Assembly (NCBI GenBank): GCA_016715105.1
Contig: JADKBO010000008.1
Coordinates: 62,001 to 126,000, forward strand
DNA length: 64,000 nt
DNA from: Saprospiraceae bacterium
GTDB lineage: Bacteria > Bacteroidota > Bacteroidia > Chitinophagales > Saprospiraceae
Direction of reading: 5' to 3'
A model generated the notes under the pieces. It saw only the letters and a program-made list of their open reading frames with translations, searched no databases and had not been told where the DNA came from. Numbering within the stretch: position 1 is the stretch's first letter; each line of letters starts with the position of its first letter. Of this stretch, positions 44,021-53,560 are shown one piece after another. Made by a program: the position numbers and the translations under genes.

Positions 44021-45829
44021 TTAAGAATCTTCTTTGCTTTTAAAATAATCTATGAGTTTTTTTGCAAGTACTGGCCCAACCACTTCAATGATTTCTGCCT
44101 CACTTTTTGATTTTAAACCGGTTACAGATCCAAATGATTTCAGCAATTTATCAGCGGTTTTCTCTCCAATTCCTTCAATTTCAGTCAACTCTGTTTTCAG
44201 GAAGTTTTTGGATCTTTGATTTCTATGAAAAGTGATGGCAAAACGGTGAGCCTCATTTCTGCATTGTTGAATGAGTTTTAATGATTCACTCTTTTTATTG
44301 ATGTATAATGGAATGGAATCTCCCGGAAAAAATATTTCTTCCAATTTTTTGGCAATACCCACGACGGTAACCTTGTCTAATATGCCAAGCTCTTCTAAAA
44401 TTTCTGCTGCACTACTTAATTGTCCCTTGCCCCCATCGATGATGATCAGTTGTGGTAAAGGTTCCTCTTCTTTTACCATTCTTGAATACCGTCGAAAAAC
44501 GATTTCTTTCATTGAGGCGAAGTCATTGGGACCGATCACAGTTTTGATATTGAAATGTCTGTAATCCTTTTTACTAGGTTTTGCGTTCTTGAAAACCACG
44601 CAAGATGCGACTGGGTCTGTTCCTTGGATGTTACTATTGTCAAAAGTCTCAATATGCAATGGTAGCCTGTCCATATGAAGATCTGCTTTTAAAGTATTCA
44701 ATATGCGCTCTGCAGGTGTTTGTTTATTGGTGTTATTAGCTTCAGAACGTTTCTTTTGAGAGATGAAATAATCAAGATTTTTCAAAGAAAGTTCTATTAG
44801 TTTCCACTTTTCACCCCGTTGAGGAACAGTGTTGGTCATATCTGCGGGCAAAACAACCTCTATTGATGTAGCAACTTCTGGTGCTATACTGTTATACCGT
44901 TCTCTTACATTTGGAATGGCGTATGATAATATATCATGTTCGTCTTCATCCAGGTTTTTTTCCAGTTCCAATGTATCGGTATTAATCAAAGCACCATTGA
45001 CGATTTTTAGATAATTTACGTAGGCCAACTTCTCATCAGATCTAATCGTAAAGACGTCTAAATCTTTGATAGAGGCACTTACTACAGTAGATTTAGATTG
45101 ATAATCTTCAAAATATTCCAATTTTTCGAGCAAGGTTTGGGCTTGTTCAAATTCCAATCTCTCTGAATGGTAACTGATGGAACGTTGAATGTATGCCTTC
45201 ACCTCAGCAAAATTACCTTTGAGTATGTTTTTTATTTGTTCAATTTTCTCATTATACGATGCTTCAGTTTCTAATCCTACACAAGGTCCCATGCAGTTTT
45301 TGATGTGGTACTCAAGGCAAACTTTAAATTTATCTTTAGAGATGTTTTCCTCAGTTAAATTATATGTACAGTTTCTGAGTGGAAACATCTTTTTGATCAA
45401 ATCCAAAATGACTTTCTGTCGAAATTTGGAAGTGTATGGGCCAAAATAGGTCGACCCATCTTTGAAAACCCTCCTCGTAAAAAAGACTCTGGGAAATCGC
45501 TCGTTTTTGATGACGATGTAAGAATAGGATTTCCCGTCTTTAAGGCTGACATTGTACCTAGGTTGAAACTTTTTGATGAATGTATTTTCCATCAACAAAG
45601 CATCATGTTCAGTCTCCACAATGGTAAACTCTATGTAGGATGCATTTTTGGTTAATACTCTGGACTTGTACGGAATTACTTTTTTGTCACCAAAGTAATT
45701 GCTCAGTCTATTTCTTAAATCTTTTGCTTTTCCTACGTATAATATCGTCCCCTCATCGTCCATAAATCGATACACACCCGGTAGGTGTGGTATCGTATCT
45801 GACATGTTTTTAAAATCCTCGAAGGTCAT
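44021..45829 (-). CDS. uvrC: Excinuclease ABC subunit C
   Basis: 602 residues. Domains in order: GIY-YIG nuclease (LPGVYRFMDDEGTILYVGKA, about 15-95), a Cys cluster around CTYNLTEENI and YHIKNCMGPCVG, a UVR motif at about 200-235, the UvrC RNase H-like nuclease domain (HIETFDNSNIQGTDPVAS near 400; IIDGGKGQLSSAAEIL) and a C-terminal helix-hairpin-helix (LTEIEGIGEKTADKLLKSFG). It makes both incisions in nucleotide-excision repair. It starts 24 bp after mgsA, in one transcription unit. Clean frame. Confidence 0.96.
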   Translation of the reverse strand: MTFEDFKNMSDTIPHLPGVYRFMDDEGTILYVGKAKDLRNRLSNYFGDKKVIPYKSRVLTKNASYIEFTIVETEHDALLMENTFIKKFQPRYNVSLKDGKSYSYIVIKNERFPRVFFTRRVFKDGSTYFGPYTSKFRQKVILDLIKKMFPLRNCTYNLTEENISKDKFKVCLEYHIKNCMGPCVGLETEASYNEKIEQIKNILKGNFAEVKAYIQRSISYHSERLEFEQAQTLLEKLEYFEDYQSKSTVVSASIKDLDVFTIRSDEKLAYVNYLKIVNGALINTDTLELEKNLDEDEHDILSYAIPNVRERYNSIAPEVATSIEVVLPADMTNTVPQRGEKWKLIELSLKNLDYFISQKKRSEANNTNKQTPAERILNTLKADLHMDRLPLHIETFDNSNIQGTDPVASCVVFKNAKPSKKDYRHFNIKTVIGPNDFASMKEIVFRRYSRMVKEEEPLPQLIIIDGGKGQLSSAAEILEELGILDKVTVVGIAKKLEEIFFPGDSIPLYINKKSESLKLIQQCRNEAHRFAITFHRNQRSKNFLKTELTEIEGIGEKTADKLLKSFGSVTGLKSKSEAEIIEVVGPVLAKKLIDYFKSKEDS

Positions 45830-45853
45830 TCGTGCAGATCTTGTATGAAAAAC

Positions 45854-46243
45854 CTAGTTCTCAAATGAATCATTGATGGTTGCTTCAATTCCCCTCAATA
45901 TATAAAAGGCAGTTTTAGGATTTGTTGCAAGCGGAATATTATGCACATCTGCTATCCTCATCAACATTTGTACATCAGGTTCATGTGGGTGTTTATCCAA
46001 GGGGTCTCTGAAAAAAATGACACAATCTATATTTCCTTCAGCCAACATAGCAGCTATTTGGGCATCTCCACCTTTGGGGCCACTCAATAATTTATTAACC
46101 TTAAATCCTTCTCTTTCAATAAAACCGCCAGTTGTACCGGTAGCGAAAATGTTACATTTTTCCAATATGTCTTTATGTCTCATGACAAAAGAAACCATCT
46201 CCGGTTTTTTGCCATCGTGGGCAATCAATGCTAAACTTATCAT
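45854..46243 (-). CDS. mgsA: Methylglyoxal synthase
   Basis: 129 residues. IALIAHDGKKPEMVSFV-like N-terminus with the catalytic Asp, FATGTTGGFIE (phosphate-binding), LSGPKGGDAQIAAMLAEG and VIFFRDPLDKHPHEPD, all diagnostic of MgsA. It converts dihydroxyacetone phosphate to methylglyoxal, a bypass relieving sugar-phosphate stress. First gene of a likely operon with uvrC. Confidence 0.95.
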   Translation of the reverse strand: MISLALIAHDGKKPEMVSFVMRHKDILEKCNIFATGTTGGFIEREGFKVNKLLSGPKGGDAQIAAMLAEGNIDCVIFFRDPLDKHPHEPDVQMLMRIADVHNIPLATNPKTAFYILRGIEATINDSFEN

Positions 46244-46419
46244 TCACTTATTTTTGCGTGGTCATATATTCCACATGATCAATTATTAGTTTGAATACAC
46301 AGCTAAGTCAACGTGAATTAAAATAAATTGAACTACTTTTCATTGATCAAGTAAATCCAAAATTATTATGTAATCAGTGTATTAAAACTTTTGTAAATAT
46401 ATGTTGACTTTACCAAACT

Positions 46420-46453
46420 AAAAAGGCCCAACAAAAATGTCGGGCCTTTTTTA
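46420..46453. terminator. Bidirectional terminator, end of groES-groEL
   Basis: GGCCC and GGGCC arms (with further A-U pairing) flank a loop of about 12 nt, with A-run before and T-run after, symmetrical on both strands. On the minus strand it lies 20 bp after the groEL stop. Confidence 0.85.
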
Positions 46454-46472
46454 ATTTGTATCGTCGGAAAGA

Positions 46473-48102
46473 TTACATCATTCCACCCATTCCTCCTGGA
46501 GGCATGGCAGGTCCTGAGTGATCTTCTTTTTTATCATTGATGACACATTCTGTTGTTAGAACCATACTTGCGATAGAACCAGCATTTGAAATGGCAATTC
46601 TAGTCACTTTAGTAGGATCAATAACACCAGCTTTTTTCAAATCTTCGTATTCTCCTGTTCTTGCATTGTATCCTCTGTCTCCTTTAGATTTCAATACTTC
46701 TTGTAAAACAACAGAACCGTCAACACCTGCGTTTTCAGCAATTGTTCTCAATGGCGCTTCCAAAGCTTTTTTCACGATTTGAACACCCAAATTTTCATCT
46801 TCGTTCAATGTTTTTACATCATCAAGTGCGGCAATTGTTCTGATGAGGGCAACACCACCACCTACAACAATACCTTCCTCAACAGCAGCTCTTGTAGCGT
46901 GCAATGCATCGTCCACTCTGTCTTTCTTTTCTTTCATTTCAACCTCAGTTGCTGCACCTACGTATAGAACTGCAACACCACCAGCTAATTTAGCTAGTCT
47001 CTCTTGAAGTTTTTCTTTATCATAATCAGACGTGGTAGTTTCGATCTGACCTTTGATTTGTGCAATTCTTGCTTGGATGTCGGTCTTTTTACCTTTACCA
47101 TTTACGATGGTAGTATTGTCTTTATCTACAGTAATTTTTTCTGCTTGACCTAGGTCAGTAGCTTGGACATTTTCCAATTTATAACCTTTCTCTTCAGAAA
47201 TTACTGTACCGCCTGTAAGAATAGCAATGTCTTCCAACATAGCTTTTCTTCTGTCTCCAAATCCTGGAGCTTTCACGGCTACAACTTTCAAACCACCTCT
47301 CAATCTGTTTACTACCAATACACCAAGTGCTTGGCTATCAACATCTTCAGCAATGATCAAAAGTGGTCTACCTGATTGTGAAACTTTCTCTAATACTGGA
47401 ACGATTTCCTGTACATTAGAAATTTTCTTATCGTGAATAAGGATCATTGGATTCTCATATTCAGTAACCATAGTCTCAGCATTGGTAACGAAATACGGTG
47501 ACAAATAACCTCTATCAAATTGCATACCTACAACTTCATCCACATATGTGTCAGTTCCTCCTGCTTCTTCAACAGTGATTACACCATCTTTGGTAACTCT
47601 CTTCATTGCATCTGCAATCAATGTTCCGATTTCATCATCGTTGTTTGCAGAGATAGAACCTACTTGTTGGATTTTTTTGAAATCGCTACCAATTGACTCG
47701 CTTTGTTTTTTCAAACCAGCAATTACAGCTGCAACAGCTTTATCTATACCTCTTTTCAAATCCATTGGGTTTGCACCTGCAGCTACGTTTTTCAATCCAA
47801 CATGTAACAATAGCTTGAGCCAATACGGTTGCAGTAGTTGTACCATCACCAGCTGCATCTGCAGTTTTAGAAGCTACTTCTTTTACCATTTGTGCACCCA
47901 TGTTTTCCACTGGGTTTTCCAATTCGATTTCTTTAGCAACAGTAACACCATCTTTAGTGATTGTTGGTGCACCAAAGCTTTTCTGAATGACAACGTTTCT
48001 TCCTTTTGGACCTAAGGTCACTTTTACAGCATTTGCCAATGCATCAATTCCCTTCTTTAACGAAGCTCTTGCATCTGAATTAAAGCTAATTTCTTTAGCC
48101 AT
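46473..48102 (-). CDS. groEL: Chaperonin GroEL, frameshifted
   Basis: Start ATG at 48102. The first frame has ATPase residues in VTLGPKGRNVVIQ and AAGDGTTTATVLAQAIV, then the second picks up at GLKNVAAGANPMDLKRGIDK and continues to the end with PAMPPGGMGGMM. The break at about 47806 needs one base (expected AIV-x-x-GLKNVAAGANP). Joined length of about 543 residues is normal. As an essential single-copy chaperonin it must be intact in the living cell, which makes this the clearest sign of base-calling error in the window. Operon groES-groEL, 65 bp apart. Confidence 0.95.
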
Positions 48103-48167
48103 TTTTATTTCTTTTTTTAATGTTATTTAATGAATACTTGGATTTTCGGTGGTTTATAACATCTGAA

Positions 48168-48431
48168 TTAGATAATAACCAAGATGTCGTCTTCTCTCAT
48201 GATGAGGTAATCTTTTCCCTCATAGCTTATTTCTTGCCCTGCGTATTTACCATAAAGAACAGTATCCCCTTTCTTTACAGTCATTTTGTTGCCTTCTTTA
48301 CCCGGACCAACTGCTACTACAGTGCCTTTTTGAGGTTTTTCTTTAGCAGTATCAGGCAATATGATGCCACCTGCTGTTTTTTCTTCGGCATCTGCCGGCT
48401 TCACCACAACTCTGTCGTTAATTGGCTTCAT
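48168..48431 (-). CDS. groES: Co-chaperonin GroES
   Basis: 87 residues, slightly shorter than E. coli GroES. KPINDRVVVKPADAEEKTAG, the mobile loop GGIILPDTAKEKP and the end KGTVVAVGPGKEGN, VLYGKYAGQEISYEGKDYLI match the family. It caps GroEL. No CIRCE element (GCACTC-N9-GAGTGC form) was found in the 232 bp upstream. Confidence 0.96.
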   Translation of the reverse strand: MKPINDRVVVKPADAEEKTAGGIILPDTAKEKPQKGTVVAVGPGKEGNKMTVKKGDTVLYGKYAGQEISYEGKDYLIMREDDILVII

Positions 48432-48663
48432 AATTCAAATTAGTTTTAAAATGTCAATGAATAAAAAATTAATATCAAATGGTCATTAAACGGATCATCA
48501 TAAGAGACCTCCGCCTAGACTGCACTCATATAATCACTAAATGTGCCACATTGTATAGTTGTGACAAAATTTCCAATAAGTGGTAAGGAATGGAAAATGA
48601 GCTGACATATTTTCAAATGACTTTGTCAGAGTGTCACTTTTAAAACCAGATTATATTACTAAT

Positions 48664-49311
48664 TTAATGCTTTAGCAATTTCTGAGAAGAAACAAAATGT
48701 TCATTTTCAAAGAGTTGAAGAATATAAACTCCAGACAACAGAGATGATAAATCCAACTCATACTTTTGATTGCCTATCTTCCCAATTGCTACTTTTTGCC
48801 CCAATAAATCTGTCAAAACATAGCGCATTTCATTGAGGTCAGCTCTTTCAATTGTTAAAGTTGAATGGAAAGGGTTTGGATAAATTTGAAGAACTCGTCT
48901 TTCTGAAAAAACCGTTGCTTGACAAATTTTAGAATATGTAAAAGAGCCATCGAAATCTATCATTTTCAACCTGTAATAATTTACTCCGTCATAAGGATCG
49001 AAATCCTTCGCCAAATATTGGGTAGGTTCATTTATCGTACCTCTAGCTTTTAATTCAGTCAAATAATTAAATTCCTAACTATCTTTAGAATGTTCCAATT
49101 CATAATGATCTAAGTTTTCTTCAAGCTCTACAAGCCATGAAACCTCAATATCACTTCCTTTAGTTTGAGCAGTAAACTCACGCAAGCTAGCTGGTAAAAC
49201 CACTGTAATAAAAGAAAAAGTCCCTGGGCCAACATTGATGGGATCATAATAATCCACATTTAGAATTTTTGCGTGAGCCCAATTAGTGCCACAGCCAAAA
49301 GCAGTTGTGTG
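48664..49311 (-). pseudogene. C-terminal fragment of a T9SS-secreted protein with in-frame stop
   Basis: The open frame starts right after a TAG near 49314 with no start codon or signal peptide: CGTNWAHAKILNVDYYDPIN, then VVLPASLREFTAQ and HYELEHSKDS. A TAG at 49075-49077 interrupts the frame. It then continues without shift: EFNYLTELKARGTINEPTQY, VNYYRLKMIDFDGSF, and the type A sorting end RVLQIYPNPFHSTLTIERAD, LSSLLSGVYILQLF. The content (fibronectin-like repeat, then sorting domain) is that of large surface proteins. The 5' part is absent, replaced by the sulfotransferase-like gene, so this is a genuine or assembly-made remnant. Confidence 0.75.
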
Positions 49312-49316
49312 CTAAT

Positions 49317-50036
49317 TTACTTAATGGCGATCAATGTATCGTAGTAAATAATACATTCTTCCAGCAATGGATAAAGAGCTTCCGGAAATGGCTCTGCTTT
49401 CGGTTTGTAGGGCAAAAAATGGGTTGATTTATGGACGGACTCATACCAATAAGGCGCCCATATTCCATCAGAATCTTTTGGTCCAACCTCCCATTTAAGC
49501 ATCTTTTCGTCAAATGTTATACCGCAAAAATCACATAATCTAGCCAAAACTTCAGATGGATTTTCTTGCAATTTTTTGGAATCTACAACTAAAACATCTT
49601 GACCTTTAGAATTCAGATATTCTTTCAACGCAAGTTGATCTTTGTACCCAATATCCTCAATAGTCAGATTTGGAACTACTTTGGCAAAGGATGGAATCAT
49701 ATCAAAGGGATCTCTTGTGAGTATCACATTTTTCATTTTCTCCATAAACGCACGGTCGATATCAAGCAAATGATGGGTCATTTGTTTAAAAAAAACAATT
49801 GGCATTGGGAAATCTCCAAGCATAAAGTCGATCAGGTTTTTGGGATCTCCTTCCATATTAGAAATAATATCTTCTGCACCAGGATGATATGCTCTTGCTG
49901 GCGAATTCAATAAATAATAGGCATACAATGGTTCATCAAATGCAATACAATCCTGCCGATTGTCAAATGCGTACATCAGCGCAGTTGAAAGATTCCTTGG
50001 CCCGCACCAAGCGTTTATTCTTATAATTTCATCCAT
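49317..50036 (-). CDS. Sulfotransferase-like P-loop protein paired with class IV aminotransferase
   Basis: 239 residues. P-loop-like INAWCGPRNLSTALMYAF at the N-terminus corresponds to the PAPS-binding region of sulfotransferases. VILTRDPFDMIPSFAKVV matches the 3'-phosphate-binding motif R-D-P, and DVLVVDSKKLQENPSEVLARL matches the following conserved segment. There is no catalytic-type His evident. Overlaps the next gene upstream (aminotransferase) by 16 bp, so the two are translationally coupled. The same two domains occur fused in some eukaryotic proteins annotated as branched-chain aminotransferase-like; recalled, not checked. The joint function is unknown. Confidence 0.75.
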   Translation of the reverse strand: MDEIIRINAWCGPRNLSTALMYAFDNRQDCIAFDEPLYAYYLLNSPARAYHPGAEDIISNMEGDPKNLIDFMLGDFPMPIVFFKQMTHHLLDIDRAFMEKMKNVILTRDPFDMIPSFAKVVPNLTIEDIGYKDQLALKEYLNSKGQDVLVVDSKKLQENPSEVLARLCDFCGITFDEKMLKWEVGPKDSDGIWAPYWYESVHKSTHFLPYKPKAEPFPEALYPLLEECIIYYDTLIAIK

Positions 50037-50959
50037 GGTGATTCCTTTGATTTTAAAGCTGATTCTCGCACCAATTCTTGATAATATTCATTCAAGATTT
50101 TGGTCATGACTCCCTCTTCTTTACTGATAATCCTTCCGTCAATCTTTATAACTGGTGTTAAACCACCAAATGTCCCCGTAACAAATGCTTCGTCTGCATC
50201 ATAAACATCTGTCAAGGAAAAATCCTTTTCTTCACTTTTGATTCCTTCTGTTTTACAAATGTTCAAAACGTTTTGGCGGGTAATTCCATTCATACAATAC
50301 TTACCAGTGGAAGTAACGACTTTTTCGTCTTTCACGATGAAAAAATTGGTCGAATTGCAAGTCGCAACAAATCCATTTACATCCAACATCAAAGCTTCAT
50401 CAGCACCCGCTTCAATTGCTTGAATCAAAGCCTGTACCTCATGCAATTTACTGTGACAATTGAGCCTAGGATCCAAATAGTCAGGAGACCCTCGTCTGAC
50501 GGTTGAAGTAAATAGAACTACACCCTTTTTTCGGGAATCTTCATTGGCTTTTTTGTATTCAGGAATGATGACCAAATTTGGGCCAGTTATGGTGAGTCGT
50601 GGGTCTTGTGAAGGAGTTTTCTTGATGCCTCTTGTCACCATAATGCGGATATGGACGCCATCTGTCATTTTGTTTGCATTCAAAACTTCCCAGATGATGT
50701 TGACCAGATCTTGTTTGGTCATTTTCAAATCCATGCCCACTGCTTTAGATCCTTGCCACAGTCTATTCAAATGTAAATCCAAAAAATGTAAACCACCTTT
50801 GTGTAATCGTATTGCTTCCCAAATTCCATCTCCGACTAAGTAGCCACTGTCAAAAACTGAAATTTTTGCTTCATTTCTCGGAAAAAATTCACCGTTTACA
50901 TAAATGAGAATCTCCTCGTTCCTATCATCTTTGACCGCATTATGCGTCCCGTGCACCAT
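50021..50959 (-). CDS. Class IV aminotransferase (BCAT/D-amino-acid aminotransferase fold)
   Basis: 312 residues from the ATG at 50959 (MVHGTHNAVKDDRNEEIL). An upstream start at 51058 adds a hydrophobic leader unrelated to the family and was rejected. PLP class IV landmarks: YVNGEFFPRNEAKISVFDSG, GDGIWEAIRLHKG, HLNRLWQGSKAVGM, the PLP Lys in RLNCHSKLHEV, and CNSTNFFIVKDEKVVTS. Substrate (branched-chain amino acid, D-amino acid or aminodeoxychorismate) cannot be assigned. Upstream partner of the sulfotransferase-like gene. Confidence 0.88.
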   Translation of the reverse strand: MVHGTHNAVKDDRNEEILIYVNGEFFPRNEAKISVFDSGYLVGDGIWEAIRLHKGGLHFLDLHLNRLWQGSKAVGMDLKMTKQDLVNIIWEVLNANKMTDGVHIRIMVTRGIKKTPSQDPRLTITGPNLVIIPEYKKANEDSRKKGVVLFTSTVRRGSPDYLDPRLNCHSKLHEVQALIQAIEAGADEALMLDVNGFVATCNSTNFFIVKDEKVVTSTGKYCMNGITRQNVLNICKTEGIKSEEKDFSLTDVYDADEAFVTGTFGGLTPVIKIDGRIISKEEGVMTKILNEYYQELVRESALKSKESPWMKL

Positions 50960-51237
50960 TCTTTTACTTTTGGGTAAAATTATCAAAATTCCAATTATAT
51001 GCAATATCAGATTTTGAAGTTGGAAAGTATAAACTAGGAAATATAGAGATATGATCACGGAAAATTAAAAACTCACAGCTGCTAAAGGATATCACTTAGT
51101 TGCTGGCAAGGCTTTGAAAATTGGCGATTGATTACTTTGCGGGATATCTTAGGGTCCTTTTCGTTCCGGTTTCCAAACAACTGAGGCGAAACTCTTCCAC
51201 AAACTTTATTAAAAGAATGGTTTCACCCCAAAAATCT

Positions 51238-51245
51238 TAATTTTG
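51238..51245 (+). promoter_or_regulatory. Possible -7 element for the pseudouridine synthase gene
   Basis: TAATTTTG matches TAnnTTTG, 24 bp before the ATG at 51270. No TTG lies at the expected -33 distance, so support is moderate. Confidence 0.4.
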
Positions 51246-51269
51246 CCTTTCAAACGATGGTTATTCAAG

Positions 51270-52805
51270 ATGTCCAATTATTTTATACCGATACATAATG
51301 CTGAAAATCAATTCATAATTCCCGAAACTTTCAATTATCCATTTAATTATTACCCTCATCCTATCGCTCAATTTGCTGCTGAAAAATTAAAACTTAGCAT
51401 ATTAGAATTAAAGCTCAATGAGCATGATTTTGATGAAGAAGTAGGTAAGATGTTTGGTGTATTAGTTGTCTCAAATGATAAAAATGAAATTGGTTATTTA
51501 GCTGCCTTTTCCGGTAAATTGGGTGGAGGAAATCATTTCAAGGGTTTTGTTCCACCAGTGTTTGACACTTTGGATGAAAATGGATTTTATCGTAAGGGAG
51601 AGGATAAGATTTCAGCTATAAATCGGGAAATAGTTGACCTAGAAAATGGTGAGTATGTTTCTGAACTAAAAATTGAGCTTGAGAATCATAAAGTATTGAT
51701 GGAAAATCAATTAACTGAGCTGAAGAAAGCCATGGCTGTTGCCAAACAAGAAAGAAAAGTCAAAAGAGAGGCATCACCTAATGATGAAGATCTCATTAAT
51801 GAGCTCAATAAAGAAAGTGCTATGTGGCACTATCAATACAAAGACGCCAATAAAAATCTCCGCGCTAGATTGGAAAGTTTGAATGCCCTTTTACAACCTC
51901 ATATGGACAAGGTCAATCAATTAAAGGAATTGCGCAAATCTATGTCCAATACATTGCAAACCCAGCTTTTTGAGCAATATGCTTTTTTAGACTATTGTGG
52001 TCACAATCATACACTTAGGGATATCTTCCTCAAGTACGACATTCAAGTACCACCGTCTGGAGCAGGTGAATGTGCCGCACCTAAGTTATTGCAATTTGCC
52101 TATCAAAACAAAATGAAGCCCATTGCTTTAGCTGAATTTTGGTGGGGAAAATCACCATCTTCAGAAATCAGGAAACATGGGGAGTATTATCCAGCCTGTA
52201 GGGGAAAATGCGAACCCATCTTAGGGCATATGATGCAGGGTTTGGTAGTGGATGAAAACCCAATGTTGGCCAGAAAATCTGCCGAAATTCCGTTTGACAT
52301 CATTTATGAAGACGATGCTGTTTTGGTTATTAACAAACCGCCAAATTTTTTATCTGTTCCTGGCAAAAAAATACAAGACAGTGTTTATACTAGGGTCAAA
52401 GCTCTGTATCCATACGCAACCGGACCTTTGATAGTCCATAGATTAGACATGTCAACCTCTGGATTATTGGTTATTGCAAAAACGAAATTAGTTCATCAAA
52501 ACTTGCAATCGCAATTTACAAAACGCAAAGTATCAAAACGATATGTAGCCATTTTAGAAGGATCACTACAACAAGTAGAAGGAACAATTGACTTGCCATT
52601 GCGCGTGGATTTGGAAAATAGACCTCACCAATTGGTTTGTTATGAACATGGAAAACATGCTGTTACCAATTGGAAAGTTGTTGAAGTGTCAAATGATAAA
52701 ACAAGGATTCACTTTTTCCCAATTACGGGAAGAACCCATCAATTGAGGGTTCATGCCGCTCATCATTTAGGATTGAATATGGCCATAGAAGGTGATGATT
52801 TATAT
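51270..52805 (+). CDS. Long RluA-family pseudouridine synthase, 3' end lost in a tail-to-tail junction
   Basis: ATG at 51270. The first 290 residues form the N-terminal part of the long RluA-type variant: GVLVVSNDKNEIGYLAAFSG, a helical or coiled-coil segment at about 120-220, and the Cys-containing YYPACRGKCEPILGHMMQG. Catalytic domain from about 340: YEDDAVLVINKPPNFLSVPG, the HRLDMSTSGLLVIAKT motif with catalytic Asp393, and RTHQLRVHAAHHLG. The homologous part ends at GDDLY (about 52800); the last 50-60 residues that should follow are missing, and the frame instead runs through the antisense of OsmC to 53096. It isomerises uridine to pseudouridine in rRNA or tRNA. Confidence 0.85.
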
Positions 52806-53197
52806 GTTATCTCTGTATCCAAGAGTACAGAAATGGGACAATTGGCTTCTGCGTCTCTAACTGAAGCTTCAAATACTTCTGCAGAAATACCAGGCACTAC
52901 TGCATTGAGCGTGATGTGTGAATGCACAATTTTGCCAGCATCCAAACCTATTTCACAAGAAGCATTCAAAACATCTGGAGTAAAACCTGCAGCTCCAAGT
53001 ACAAAACTCAATTTCATAGAAAAACAACCGGCATGTGCAGCCGCTATTAATTCTTCGGGATTGGTTCCGATACCGTCTTCAAATCTAGTTTTATAAGAAT
53101 ATTGACTGCCATTTAATACACCACTTTGGGTTGTCAAAACGCCATTTCCATCTTTTCCAGAACCATTCCATATGGCCGTTGCCGATCTTTTAATCAT
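52806..53197 (-). CDS. osmC: OsmC-family peroxiredoxin, 3' end lost in the same junction
   Basis: The homologous part is about 130 residues. ATAIWNGSGKDGNGVLTTQS, TNPEELIAAAHAGCFSMKLS with Cys58, and DAEANCPISVLLDTEITY with Cys120, the redox pair of OsmC/Ohr proteins, in normal positions. It detoxifies organic hydroperoxides. After the EIT strand the sequence turns into the antisense of the pseudouridine synthase (frame stops at 52763), so the last few residues are lost. Both convergent genes therefore break at the same place, about 52805. Confidence 0.85.
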
Positions 53198-53560
53198 ACT
53201 TTTTATTATTTAAATAATTATAAATGTTTGCTTTTACTTGGCGAATATACAGCAATCTGAAAATGTTCCTTCATTAATTCTTTGGTCATTAACCTTTATA
53301 TTCACCTTAATTCACACTCTTATAAAGCCTTTATGAGATTTTTGTTTTCCAAATACAACAGTTTTTTGATTGAATATTCTGCCCAAAAATAGAGATTGGA
53401 AAATAGGCTATTATAAACTCATTTAAAATCGACGCCTTTTCTAAACAAATAAAGAAAAAGTTAATTCCGCTATTGGTTTTTTTCAAGCAGCCACTCTTCT
53501 ATTGGTTATTTACAAAATTCCGTTATTTTTGAATCATCTTGCAAAATACATTCAAATATT
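53198..53560. other. Intergenic region, osmC to xylanase
   Basis: No gene seen. Divergent genes on both sides; the plus-strand promoter is at 53503-53531. AT-rich, no notable repeats. Confidence 0.5.
53503..53531 (+). promoter_or_regulatory. Promoter of the GH10 xylanase gene
   Basis: TTG at 53503-53505 and TATTTTTG at 53524-53531, 18 bp apart, resemble the Bacteroidetes consensus; 29 bp remain to the ATG at 53561. Confidence 0.5.

Noticed and set aside
47740..47870. Programmed frameshift in groEL
   Set aside because: No slippery heptamer plus structure is evident, groEL is not known to be recoded, and similar breaks occur in many unrelated genes.
48432..48663. CIRCE (HrcA) operator upstream of groES
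   Set aside because: No GCACTC-N9-GAGTGC palindrome; only a CTGACA/TGTCAG pair with a 16-bp gap, which is not CIRCE.
50960..51058. Hydrophobic N-terminal leader on the class IV aminotransferase
   Set aside because: Aminotransferases of this class are cytoplasmic; the family begins a few residues after the ATG at 50959.
52806..53096. C-terminal extension of the pseudouridine synthase
   Set aside because: It is exactly antisense to OsmC, whose protein motifs are convincing; the extension matches nothing.
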